Below, piece by piece: positions 7,645 through 16,218 of a stretch of 64,000 nucleotides of DNA (the first letter of the stretch is position 1; each line of letters opens with the position of its first letter). The translations under genes and the position numbers were made by a program. The notes under the pieces were generated by a model, which ran no database searches, was not told where the DNA came from, and saw only the letters and a program-made list of their open reading frames with translations. This DNA is from an uncultured Alphaproteobacteria bacterium (lineage in GTDB: Bacteria; Pseudomonadota; Alphaproteobacteria; RF32; CAG-239). The DNA lies in the NCBI GenBank assembly GCA_949493535.1, contig CASZWJ010000006.1, positions 1 to 64,000 on the forward strand. Reading direction: 5' to 3'.

Positions 7645-9726
7645 TTAAGCAACTTCTTTGCCAGAGGCTGCGGCTCTTCTTTTTTCTGCCTTTTTCTCCT
7701 CATCGCAGATCGGGCAGTATTTATGTTCTCCTGAGATATATCCGTGTTTTGGGCACACAGAGAATGTCGGAGTTATGGTAATGTAGGGTAAACGGTAGTT
7801 GGTCAGAACCTTTTTAACCAGTTCGCGGCAAACTCTGGCCGAAGACAGTTTCTGTCCCATGTAAAGGTGCAGAACCGTACCGCCGGTATATTTGGTTTGC
7901 AAACGAGACTGCAAGTCCAAAGCTTCAAACGGATCATCGGTATAGCCGACGGGCAGTTGTGAAGAGTTGGTATAATAAGGGTTCTCTTTGGTTCCGGCCT
8001 GAATGATATTCGGGAAGCGTTTTTTGTCTTCGCGGGCAAAGCGGTAAGTAGCGCTTTCGGCCGGCGTTGCTTCCAAATTATACATATGTCCGGTTTCTTC
8101 CTGAATCTTAACCATGTTGGCGCGGATATAATCCAAGAATTTCTCGGCAAAATTCTGTCCCCAAGCGGTTGCAATATTTTCTTTGCCGTCAGTGAAGTTC
8201 AAAATCATTTCATTGATACCGTTGACGCCAATCGTAGAAAAGTGATTGCGCAAAGTGCCGAGGTAGCGTTTGGTGAACGGGAACAGACCGTTGTCAATCA
8301 GGCGTTGGATAACTTTGCGTTTGATTTCAAGAGACGTGCGGGCAATGTTCATTAACTCGTCAACTCTTGCAAACAAGCCGTTTTCATCATTTTTATAAAC
8401 ATATCCCAAGCGGGCGCAGTTGAAAGTAACAACACCGATTGAACCTGTCTGCTCGGCAGAACCGAACAAGCCGTTACCGCGAGCCAGCAATTCGCGCAAG
8501 TCAAGCTGCAGACGGCAGCACATAGAGCGAATCTGACCTGGTTTCAAAACAGAATTCAAAAAGTTCTGGAAATAAGGCAGACCATATTTAGCAGTCATTT
8601 CGAACAAGAGTTCGGTATTTTCGTCTTCCCAAGGGAAATCCGGCGTAATGTTATAAGTCGGAATCGGGAATGTAAACGGACGGCCTTTTGTATCGCCTTT
8701 CATCATAACATTGATGTAGGCTTTGTTAATCATGTGCATTTCTTCTTTTAAGTCGCCATAAGTGAAATCCTGCTCAACGCCGGCAATCAGCGGGTGCTTA
8801 TCGCGCAGGTCATCAGGGCAGACCCAGTCAAAAGTAAAGTTGGTGAAAGGCGTTTGCGAACCCCAGCGAGACGGAACATTGAGGTTATAAACCAGTTCCT
8901 GAAACGCTTGTTCAACCTGTTCATAGTTCAATTTGTCAACGCGGACATAAGGCGCCAAATAAGTATCAACCGAAGAAAATGCCTGAGCGCCGGCCCATTC
9001 ATTTTGCAAGGTTCCCATAAAGTTGACCATTTGGCCGACAGCCGCAGACAAATGTTTTGCCGGACCTGCTTCAGCTTTGCCCGGAACGCCGTTGAAACCT
9101 TCATGCAGAAGATTTTTCAATGACCAGCCGGCGCAATAAGCTGCCAACATATCCAAATCGTGGATATGAATATCGCCGTTGCGGTGGGCTTCGCCGACAA
9201 CAGCCGGATAAACATGGCTTAACCAATAGTTCGCCGTAACCTTGCCGGAAACATTTAAAATCAAACCGCCGTTAGAATACCCCTGATTGGCATTAGCGTT
9301 AACGCGCCAGTCCAATCTTTCCAGATATTCATTAATAGAGCTCTCGACATCGACCATTACCTTTTTGTCGGTACGCATGCGGTTACGCTGGTCGCGGTAC
9401 AAGATATAAGCCTTTGCGGTGGCAAAATAGTTGGCAGAAATCAATACTTGCTCGACAACATCCTGAATATGCTCAATAGACGGCAGAGACTCTGCAAATT
9501 TATGTTTTAAAACTTTCAAAACCTGAGCGGTTAACAACCAGCTTTCTTCTTCGCCAAACTCACCGGTGTTTTGACCGGCTTTTTTAATCGCATTAAAAAT
9601 TTTGGAGCTATCAAACGGGGCTAGTGTACCATCTCTTTTAGTAACGTTCTCAACCGGAGAGTTTTCTGATTCGATTGGAGAAGTAGTGTATTCAGTCTCT
9701 GACATTTCGCTAAAACGACCCTTCAT
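7645..9726 (-). CDS. nrdD: Anaerobic ribonucleoside-triphosphate reductase, catalytic part
   Basis: This class III reductase makes deoxynucleotides without oxygen. An ATP-cone occupies about residues 30-125 (VTKRDGTLAPFDSSKI). The catalytic barrel follows, and a C-terminal zinc site is formed by C658, H661, C671 and C674. The usual glycyl-radical segment is missing from this chain and lies on the small downstream gene. The start could be the ATG at 9726 or the internal ATG at 9705; neither has a decisive ribosome binding site. Two NrdR-like boxes lie just upstream. Oxygen sensitivity of the enzyme implies an anaerobic lifestyle or microaerobic phases. Confidence 0.94.
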   Translation of the reverse strand: MKGRFSEMSETEYTTSPIESENSPVENVTKRDGTLAPFDSSKIFNAIKKAGQNTGEFGEEESWLLTAQVLKVLKHKFAESLPSIEHIQDVVEQVLISANYFATAKAYILYRDQRNRMRTDKKVMVDVESSINEYLERLDWRVNANANQGYSNGGLILNVSGKVTANYWLSHVYPAVVGEAHRNGDIHIHDLDMLAAYCAGWSLKNLLHEGFNGVPGKAEAGPAKHLSAAVGQMVNFMGTLQNEWAGAQAFSSVDTYLAPYVRVDKLNYEQVEQAFQELVYNLNVPSRWGSQTPFTNFTFDWVCPDDLRDKHPLIAGVEQDFTYGDLKEEMHMINKAYINVMMKGDTKGRPFTFPIPTYNITPDFPWEDENTELLFEMTAKYGLPYFQNFLNSVLKPGQIRSMCCRLQLDLRELLARGNGLFGSAEQTGSIGVVTFNCARLGYVYKNDENGLFARVDELMNIARTSLEIKRKVIQRLIDNGLFPFTKRYLGTLRNHFSTIGVNGINEMILNFTDGKENIATAWGQNFAEKFLDYIRANMVKIQEETGHMYNLEATPAESATYRFAREDKKRFPNIIQAGTKENPYYTNSSQLPVGYTDDPFEALDLQSRLQTKYTGGTVLHLYMGQKLSSARVCRELVKKVLTNYRLPYITITPTFSVCPKHGYISGEHKYCPICDEEKKAEKRRAAASGKEVA

Positions 9727-9777
9727 TTTTTAGTGTTATCTTTTATTGTTCCGTTTATATCCACCGGATATACTCAT

Positions 9778-9824
9778 ACCATATTTAGTATTAAAAAAAT
9801 GTAAATATCCCATATGTGGTATAT
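9778..9824 (-). promoter_or_regulatory. Pair of NrdR-box-like operators
   Basis: ATACCATATTTAGTAT (9778-9793) and ATCCCATATGTGGTAT (9809-9824) resemble the NrdR consensus (about ACACTATATATAGTGT; 12 and 10 of 16 matches). They start 31 bases apart, that is three helical turns, the usual geometry for tandem NrdR boxes. They lie 52-98 bases upstream of nrdD. Confidence 0.65.
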
Positions 9825-9840
9825 ACACATCTTTTTATTT

Positions 9841-10155
9841 CAATACTAATTCAGGTAAAATTTAAGGATTTTGCTCACGCTGACCTTGCAATAATATTGC
9901 GTTATCGGGGAGACGATAACAAGCATTTTAAAGTTAATTTTTTCCCGTTCTGCCCCTATCCCATTATATTTATTGGATAAAAAAAATTTGGGCTTGTAGA
10001 TAACCTTCTTAATAACTTTTTTTATCGGCAAATAAGGCAAAATTTATGTCAAAATACACAAAGGTTAACATCTAAATATTGTGTTAGAATTAGGCGTTTA
10101 CCATAAAAGATTCGCTATATATAGTAGCAGATTCTTTTTTGCCCTACTATCAGAC
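9841..10155. other. Gene-free stretch, nothing assigned
   Basis: About 315 AT-rich bases lie between the nrdD control region and the terminator of the TolC-like gene. No open frame here has a credible ribosome binding site or composition. I see no tRNA, 4.5S RNA or RNase P signature. A small RNA transcribed rightwards into the hairpin at 10156-10192 is possible but unsupported. Confidence 0.4.
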
Positions 10156-10192
10156 GAAAAAAGCCCCGAAAAGAATCCGAGGGCTTTTTTTA
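10156..10192. terminator. Rho-independent terminator
   Basis: The inverted repeat AAAAAGCCC/GGGCTTTTT, with an inner CG/CG extension, has T-runs on both strands. It is placed just beyond the stop of the leftward TolC-like gene. Confidence 0.8.
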
Positions 10193-10208
10193 CACATATT
10201 AAATCAAG

Positions 10209-12104
10209 CTATTTTTTAGGTTCGGTTACAACTTCCTCACCGATTACGCTTTCCTGAATATAGTCATCCGTGCATTGCGGACCTTTGCAACGTTTCAAAA
10301 CCGTGGTTTTACGCCCTTCAGTCAAGCCCATAACCCGCATTGACGGAACGTAGACATCAACAATGTTGATTTTGAAAGTGACATATCCGACATTGCCGGC
10401 TTCATCGGAAATATAAACTTTAATTTTATATTCGCCAAGGTCTGACGGCATGGCAATACCGGTAAACAACTTGTTTTCCTCATCATATTTCAACCATTTC
10501 GGCAGCGGCGAATCGTCATGCATTCCTGCTTTGGTCGTAATTTTTCCGCTGAAATCGACTTTACTCAGAATCGCATCGGGAAGTTTAATATTAACCTGCT
10601 GACCGGTTTCCAAAGTCACATCCGGAAGCAGCGTGCCTGAGGACAAATTAACCGGCGGGCGTTTGGCCGGAATGTTCAGCAGATACGGACGATTGTCCGG
10701 CAGAAACTCGCCGTTTTTCCAACGGTCAAACACACCGCGCAGATAAACGGCAATACGCGACGGCTTCTCGTTTAAGATATAATAAGGAGCAGCATCAAGC
10801 CCCAAGGCTGCATACAAATTTCCGAGAGAATCCTGCAATTCGACATAAGCGCCGTAAGCCCGAACCTCGTCTTCAATAGCTTTGGCGGCTTCAAGCTTGC
10901 TTTTCTCAGCCCTGCTTCCGTCAGCAATGGTCACGTCTTCGGCAATGTTTTCAGAAACATCGGCAATTTCCTGATTAATCTGATAATCTTCATAAGCAGA
11001 CATGTAACGCGCCCAAGACACATACACCTGGCTTAAAATCAAATTAGTCATTCTCTGGCGGCGCAGATTTTCCAAATCGCTTTCATTCGGCTCTTTCAAG
11101 TCTTCAAAAATATGAACGGCAACTTCTTTGCCTTTCTTTGCCCAGATGCGGTTATAATAAGCGGGATTGGTTTTATATCTTTCCGCAGTCGGCGCCTGAT
11201 ATTGTCTGACATAAACTTTTAATTCGTCCGGCGTCGTTACCAAATCGCGAATACGCAGTTCCGGACGGTTTGTCAAAGCAATCCATTCCATTTCCGACAA
11301 GCTGCTCTTAATTTCAGGCAGGGAAAAATTGCCATATTCGGGGCCAACCAGTTTATATTGGGAAGACGGATGCAGCCCCATTAACGCAGCCAAGCGGATT
11401 TCCGAAGTTTCAAACTCACGTTTTAAGGCTGACAGGCGTTTTACCGCTTCCATATATTGGCGCTTTTTCATCATCTCGTCCATAGACAGGCTCTTTCCGC
11501 TTTCGGCCAGCTCTTTACCGCGCGCGTTAATTTCGTCAACAGACAAAGTCATATATTCTATCATCTCGTTGACTGTCGGCAGCAATTTTTGCGCCGTCAG
11601 CGTTTTCCAATAAAGCAGGCGGGTTTCCTGCAAAACATTATGGATAACTTTGCGGCTTTGTTCAAAAGCGATATTATTGCGGTATTTTTCATCCATACTT
11701 TGATAATAAACCGTACTGACATCCAATATATTCCATGCCAGTTTCAAATCGGAACCGGCATCCGCAGAAGAAGTATCGTTAACATAGCCGGCGGCCGCAA
11801 AAATTTCAGGAAGCTTATTTACCGGAGATTTTCCTGCTTTGGCAACGCTTTCTTCATAACTGACGACGCGGCGCGTATAATTATATTTTAACGCCAAGGC
11901 CATAGCCATGTACATATCAATCGGCTTTTCAATTTTGCGCGGGGTTCCGGCATACATATTATGCATATCAACGTCAACCCTGATCGCACGATCCCAATCC
12001 GTATAAGCGACCGGCGTCGGCACGCTTACGGCCTGACGGTTTCCATTCGTGCAGGAAACCACGCTGATCAAACCGATTATCGAAAAAAGAAGCAACTTCT
12101 TCAT
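10209..12104 (-). CDS. TolC-like outer-membrane efflux lipoprotein with C-terminal Ig-like domain
   Basis: A lipoprotein signal peptide ends in the lipobox SVVSC with the acylated Cys at residue 18. Residues of about 60-450 have the repeated helical, Ala/Glu-rich pattern of TolC-family outer-membrane proteins (ALKYNYTRRVVSYEESVAKAG; RNNIAFEQSRK; LILSQVYVSWARY). The C-terminal 140 residues or so contain a cadherin/Ig-like module (LPKWLKYDEENKLFTG followed by GEYKIKVYISDEAGN), which is not usual in TolC proteins. It is divergent from a VirB8-like gene, so the pair may serve an export or secretion machine (inference). No adaptor or inner-membrane pump gene is adjacent. Confidence 0.75.
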   Translation of the reverse strand: MKKLLLFSIIGLISVVSCTNGNRQAVSVPTPVAYTDWDRAIRVDVDMHNMYAGTPRKIEKPIDMYMAMALALKYNYTRRVVSYEESVAKAGKSPVNKLPEIFAAAGYVNDTSSADAGSDLKLAWNILDVSTVYYQSMDEKYRNNIAFEQSRKVIHNVLQETRLLYWKTLTAQKLLPTVNEMIEYMTLSVDEINARGKELAESGKSLSMDEMMKKRQYMEAVKRLSALKREFETSEIRLAALMGLHPSSQYKLVGPEYGNFSLPEIKSSLSEMEWIALTNRPELRIRDLVTTPDELKVYVRQYQAPTAERYKTNPAYYNRIWAKKGKEVAVHIFEDLKEPNESDLENLRRQRMTNLILSQVYVSWARYMSAYEDYQINQEIADVSENIAEDVTIADGSRAEKSKLEAAKAIEDEVRAYGAYVELQDSLGNLYAALGLDAAPYYILNEKPSRIAVYLRGVFDRWKNGEFLPDNRPYLLNIPAKRPPVNLSSGTLLPDVTLETGQQVNIKLPDAILSKVDFSGKITTKAGMHDDSPLPKWLKYDEENKLFTGIAMPSDLGEYKIKVYISDEAGNVGYVTFKINIVDVYVPSMRVMGLTEGRKTTVLKRCKGPQCTDDYIQESVIGEEVVTEPKK

Positions 12105-12272
12105 AGCTATCCAATCCTTTGCAGAAACGTCTCTTGAGGCTAAAATATATCAAATTATTTGAGATTAACAGTATTTATTTGCTTTTATTCAACTTTCATA
12201 TATAAAATATTAAAGTTTCTCGGCTAAAATAATTTTTAGCAAACAAAATTTCGAAATGAGAGCTGCCAAGAA

Positions 12273-13046
12273 ATGTTTGACATCTTTAGGACGATATTCA
12301 AATACCGCGAGAAGAAAAGCCCTGACAAACTGGGGCTTTATCCCGAAAGCGTGCATGTTGATGCCATGCCGGAACGCCGCTATTTATGGACATCACGCAT
12401 TTTGGTTGTTGTCTCAAGCATGAGCATCAGTATCAATATGATGCTGGCCGCAACAATTTATCTGCTTCTTCCCCAACGCTCCGCCTACCCGCGTTTGCTT
12501 TATATTAATGACTATTTTTCCCAGTTGGAGCAGATTGAACCGCAAGAACGCGTCGTTTCTGCTTCTGATTTGCTTGCAGAACAGCATATTTACCATTATA
12601 TCCAGCTGCGCCATAAAATTACCAGAGACTATGATGAACTACAACGCCGCTGGGCTCCTTACGAAACGCTGTATTGGTATTCTTCCTCTTATGTTTACAC
12701 CATGTTTGCCGGCAAAGAGGCCAAAGCAAGCATGGATCAGTTCCGCGTCAAATCGCTCAAGCGCGATGTTGAGATACAATGGATTAAAATTATGACAACC
12801 GGCTTATGGCAGGTTCAGTTTTTAACCCATGACTATCTGCCCGAAGACGAAACGCCGCATACCAGCATTTGGCGCGCAACCCTGCGCATCGTATATGGCA
12901 CGCCGCCTTTCCGAACCCGTGACGATTTGGCAAAAAATCCGTTTGGTTTTATTGTTACCAACTATTCTCTGGGATATATGGGAACGCCGGAAACTTCAGC
13001 CCACTATCTGGAAACAGCCAAAGGATTCAGCGAAAAGGCATTTTAA
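12273..13046 (+). CDS. VirB8-like inner-membrane protein
   Basis: The 257-residue protein has a cytoplasmic N-terminus, one membrane segment (about residues 42-66) and a periplasmic domain with the spacing of VirB8 family proteins, including the hallmark NPFGF at 222-226 followed by VTNYSLGY. VirB8 proteins are assembly factors of type IV secretion systems. No other virB/trb gene is in the window, so this is either part of a scattered secretion system or an orphan. Its divergent partner is a TolC-like lipoprotein. The ATG at 12273 has only a weak GAGAG upstream. Confidence 0.7.
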   Translation: MFDIFRTIFKYREKKSPDKLGLYPESVHVDAMPERRYLWTSRILVVVSSMSISINMMLAATIYLLLPQRSAYPRLLYINDYFSQLEQIEPQERVVSASDLLAEQHIYHYIQLRHKITRDYDELQRRWAPYETLYWYSSSYVYTMFAGKEAKASMDQFRVKSLKRDVEIQWIKIMTTGLWQVQFLTHDYLPEDETPHTSIWRATLRIVYGTPPFRTRDDLAKNPFGFIVTNYSLGYMGTPETSAHYLETAKGFSEKAF

Positions 13047-13057
13047 CGGCCTAAAGA

Positions 13058-13088
13058 AAAAGCCCCCTTCTTCAAGGGGGCTTACTTT
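13058..13088 (-). terminator. Rho-independent terminator
   Basis: The stem AAGCCCCCTT/AAGGGGGCTT is shared by the convergent VirB8-like gene and pepF. The T-run is better on the minus strand. Confidence 0.85.
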
Positions 13089-13094
13089 TAAGAA

Positions 13095-14879
13095 TCAGCC
13101 AAAGATTTTTTTATCCAAACGCTCCAATTCGTCAATATAACCGGAAATTAAGCTCAACCCCTTATTCCAGAAAGACGCATCAGACGGGTTCAGACCGAAA
13201 GGCTTTAACAATTCGTCATATTCGGTAACAGCCGTTTTGGAAAGCATTTCCAAATATTGTGCCGGAAAATCGTTAACTTTGTCTTCCGTTGAGACCTGAT
13301 ACAAAGAATTGACCAGACAATCGGCAAAAGAATAAGCATAAACATAAAACGGCAGGAAAAAGAAATGCCCGACCTGAGACCAGATGTATGCTGAATTTTC
13401 ATCAACAATAACCGACGGCCCCAACACATCTTTCTGAACTTCTACCCAGATGTCGGCCAGACGCTGCTCGGAAAGTTCGCCGCCTTTGCGCTCGTCATGG
13501 GCTTTGCTCTCAAAAAAGTGGAAAGCAATCTGTCGGAAAGCGGTGTTAATCATATCATTGACTTTGGAAGCTATCAGGCAGAGTTTGGCCTTGTCATCGT
13601 CAATTGAGCGCAGCATGGATTGGAACGTTATCATCTCGCCGAAGACGGAAGCAACCTCTTCCGACGTCATTCGGCTGGTTTCATTCAAATCGCCGTTTTT
13701 CTGGCGCAGGCGCATATGGCAGCCATGCCCCAGCTCATGTGCCAAAGTCAGAACATCATTCTGCTTGCCGACAAAGTTCAAGAATAAATAAGGATGTTTT
13801 GTGCTGGTGGTTCCGGCTGCAAATGCGCCGCTGCGCTTGCCGTCACGAGGCGGCACGTCTATCCAGTTATTTTCAAAAAACGGCAAAGCGGTTTTATATA
13901 AATCTTCAGAAAACTCCCTATATGCGTTTAACACCAGTTTCACAGCTTCATCCCAGCTGTAATGCAAGTCCTCGGCGCAAGGCAGCGGTGCGTTTCTGTC
14001 CCAATACTGGATTTTATCCACGCCAAGCCATTTCGCTTTCAGTTTATAAAAACGGTGGCTGATATGTTGATAATTTTTCTTAACGGTTTCGGCCAGCGCA
14101 TCAACAACTTCATCTTTGACATTCTCATGCAGATTACGTTCAGAAATCGGTTTTTCATAACCGCGCTTTTCATCCTCAATGGCTTTGTCTTTAATAACCA
14201 TATTATAAATAAAAGCAAACAACGGACTATTTTCTTTGGAAACGCGGTTTAATTCTTTGCCGGCCTTTTCTCTGACAGCAGGGTCTTTATCCTGCAAGAG
14301 CTTGCTTATTTCGGCATCGTTATATTCTTTGCCGTCAACTATAAATTTGAGGCGGGAGGAATGTTCTTCGTACAGACGCACCCAAGCCGAAGAAGACGTA
14401 ATTGATTTTTCAAGCAGGACTTCTTCAACTTCTTCGCTCAATTCATGTTTTTTGAAACGGCGGACACGTTCCAGCCAATGCTTGTAAAAAGCGACTTTTT
14501 CATCTTTCATCCAGCCGGCAAGCTTATCTTCCGGCAGCTGGTTGATCTCCAAGGTATAAAAAACTGTCGGCTTGGCATAATCCGTCAGCTTTTCGCTGAT
14601 GTTCTGATAAAAAGCCATCGCTTCATTGTTCTTCATTTGCGTACACATATTCAGATAAGCAAATTCGCCGAGAATATCCCCGATTACGGAGATTTCTTCA
14701 TATACCTTTAAGGAATCTGCAAATTCGGAAGCATTTAACGAAGCCAATTTTCCTTTGTAATCGGTGGCAAATTTCTCCGACATTTCTTTATAACGTTGTA
14801 AATCCCGATTGACAGCAGGATCATTAATTCCGTTATATAAATCTGATAAATCCCATGCGGGCAGCTTATTTTCCGTCAT
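13095..14879 (-). CDS. pepF: Oligoendopeptidase F (M3B metallopeptidase)
   Basis: This cytoplasmic zinc endopeptidase cleaves short peptides. The metal-binding motif HELGH lies near residue 379 (LTLAHELGHGCHM), and the rest follows the M3 oligopeptidase F pattern over 594 residues. I chose the ATG at 14879 (MTENKLPAWDLSDLY) because AGAGGA lies 7 bases upstream and the sequence before it is unlike the family. The start overlaps the end of the upstream membrane-protein gene by 14 bases. It is the last gene of a three-gene unit with that protein and a nucleotidyltransferase. Confidence 0.93.
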   Translation of the reverse strand: MTENKLPAWDLSDLYNGINDPAVNRDLQRYKEMSEKFATDYKGKLASLNASEFADSLKVYEEISVIGDILGEFAYLNMCTQMKNNEAMAFYQNISEKLTDYAKPTVFYTLEINQLPEDKLAGWMKDEKVAFYKHWLERVRRFKKHELSEEVEEVLLEKSITSSSAWVRLYEEHSSRLKFIVDGKEYNDAEISKLLQDKDPAVREKAGKELNRVSKENSPLFAFIYNMVIKDKAIEDEKRGYEKPISERNLHENVKDEVVDALAETVKKNYQHISHRFYKLKAKWLGVDKIQYWDRNAPLPCAEDLHYSWDEAVKLVLNAYREFSEDLYKTALPFFENNWIDVPPRDGKRSGAFAAGTTSTKHPYLFLNFVGKQNDVLTLAHELGHGCHMRLRQKNGDLNETSRMTSEEVASVFGEMITFQSMLRSIDDDKAKLCLIASKVNDMINTAFRQIAFHFFESKAHDERKGGELSEQRLADIWVEVQKDVLGPSVIVDENSAYIWSQVGHFFFLPFYVYAYSFADCLVNSLYQVSTEDKVNDFPAQYLEMLSKTAVTEYDELLKPFGLNPSDASFWNKGLSLISGYIDELERLDKKIFG

Positions 14880-15393
14880 TTTTATTTTCCTCTTCTGCCG
14901 GTTGTTTTGCCTCCGGCTTTTCTGTTGTTTCAGCCTGCCGTTTTTCCAATTCGGCATTGTTTTCGTCAATAATATCGCTCAATTGCTTTAACTTAATCAA
15001 ATCCAGTTCAGGATGGTTTCCGGGAGCATAAAATTCAGCGTCAAATTCATTCGGAACATTTTCACTATCTGAAAGTTCGGGTTTGAAAATATAATTAGAC
15101 CAAGGCGCAGGCTGCTTGCCGTTCAACCATAATTTGAAACCGGAGCCGATAACTTTGGCATCACACCAGCTGTTTTTCATAATTTCCGTGAAAATACAGT
15201 TGTATTTGCCCTCTTGCGGGCAAGACTGCAAACCTTGCGCCAAAGCTTCGGTACAGGGAATAAACCCCCGCCTTTGCAAATCATAACGCGGCGACAGCAA
15301 TATCAGCAAAAAAAACAGAAAGCCCGCCAGCAAAATAAAGCTGGTGAGCAATCCGAACCAATATTCTTTAACAAATAAGAAAAATTTTGTCAT
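14866..15393 (-). CDS. Single-pass membrane protein of unknown function
   Basis: The 175-residue protein has a hydrophobic segment at about residues 11-33, then an extracytoplasmic-looking region with four cysteines (PCTEALAQGLQSC, YNC, WCD) and a charged, Glu/Lys-rich C-terminal tail. No known domain is recognised. It starts 3 bases after the stop of the nucleotidyltransferase gene and overlaps pepF by 14 bases, so the three are co-transcribed. The Cys pattern suggests disulfides in the periplasm. Confidence 0.7.
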   Translation of the reverse strand: MTKFFLFVKEYWFGLLTSFILLAGFLFFLLILLSPRYDLQRRGFIPCTEALAQGLQSCPQEGKYNCIFTEIMKNSWCDAKVIGSGFKLWLNGKQPAPWSNYIFKPELSDSENVPNEFDAEFYAPGNHPELDLIKLKQLSDIIDENNAELEKRQAETTEKPEAKQPAEEENKNDGK

Positions 15394-15396
15394 TTT

Positions 15397-16128
15397 CTAA
15401 TTGCCGTTTCTCTTTTTCAAAAGCTCTTCAAGAAAAGCCAGTTCTTCTCTGGTGTTAGCTGCGGCGGCTTCGTTTACCGGGCATTCGACCGCGCTGCATT
15501 TCAAACCTTTTTTAAGGGCAATGGCCACCGCATCTGTTAAATAATACTCGCCGGCGGCATTTTCATTAGAAACAGCATCTAAAATTTCGAACATTTTTTC
15601 GCCGTCAAAACACATCATGCCCGAATTGCAAAATTTGACAGCCCGTTCTTCTTCATTGGCGTCTTTATATTCGACAATGCGCTCAAGTTCGCCGTTTTTC
15701 ATAATCAGGCGGCCGTAACGGGCGGCATCTTCAGGCGTGAAGCCCAAGCAAACAACAGCATAGCCTTCGCGGCGTTTGTTCAACATTTTTTCAATAGTGC
15801 CGGTTGTATATAGCGGCTGGTCCCCGAAAATAACCAACACATCACCCTTAAACCCGTTCAATGCCTCTCTGGTACATTTAACGGCATGGCCTGTTCCGAG
15901 CTGTTTATCCTGCACACAGGTTTTATAGGGAGAAACTTCTTTTTTGACCAAGTCGCCGTCCGGAGCAATTACCGTTACAATTTCATCGGCCTTAACCGCT
16001 TCCAAAGTATCGATAATATGGCGAATCATCGGCTTTCCGCAAACGGGCATCATAACTTTCGGCAAATCCGATTTCATACGAGTCCCTTTTCCGGCACCAA
16101 GAATTACGGCAGCAACTTTATTAGTCAT
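15397..16128 (-). CDS. GlmU-like sugar nucleotidyltransferase, N-terminal domain only
   Basis: The 243-residue protein matches the uridylyltransferase half of GlmU. It has the nucleotide-binding LGAGKGTRMKSDLPKVM at about residues 10-26, then QLGTGHAVKC and GDQPLYT. GlmU normally continues with a left-handed beta-helix acetyltransferase of about 200 residues, which is absent here. It probably transfers UMP (or another NMP) to a sugar 1-phosphate such as N-acetylglucosamine 1-phosphate, but the substrate is not certain. The start is the ATG at 16128, with AAGGAGA upstream; an adjacent TTG is less likely. Confidence 0.8.
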   Translation of the reverse strand: MTNKVAAVILGAGKGTRMKSDLPKVMMPVCGKPMIRHIIDTLEAVKADEIVTVIAPDGDLVKKEVSPYKTCVQDKQLGTGHAVKCTREALNGFKGDVLVIFGDQPLYTTGTIEKMLNKRREGYAVVCLGFTPEDAARYGRLIMKNGELERIVEYKDANEEERAVKFCNSGMMCFDGEKMFEILDAVSNENAAGEYYLTDAVAIALKKGLKCSAVECPVNEAAAANTREELAFLEELLKKRNGN

Positions 16129-16218
16129 CAAAACTCTCCTTTATGTTTAATTTTTCTTAATGAATATCAGTCTATATTATCAGTTGTATAATTTTTGTTA
16201 ACAGCAAAGAGTGTTTTT

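Noticed and set aside
9846..10040. 64-codon frame on the minus strand upstream of nrdD
   Set aside because: It has AT-rich low-complexity coding, no ribosome binding site and no recognisable pattern.
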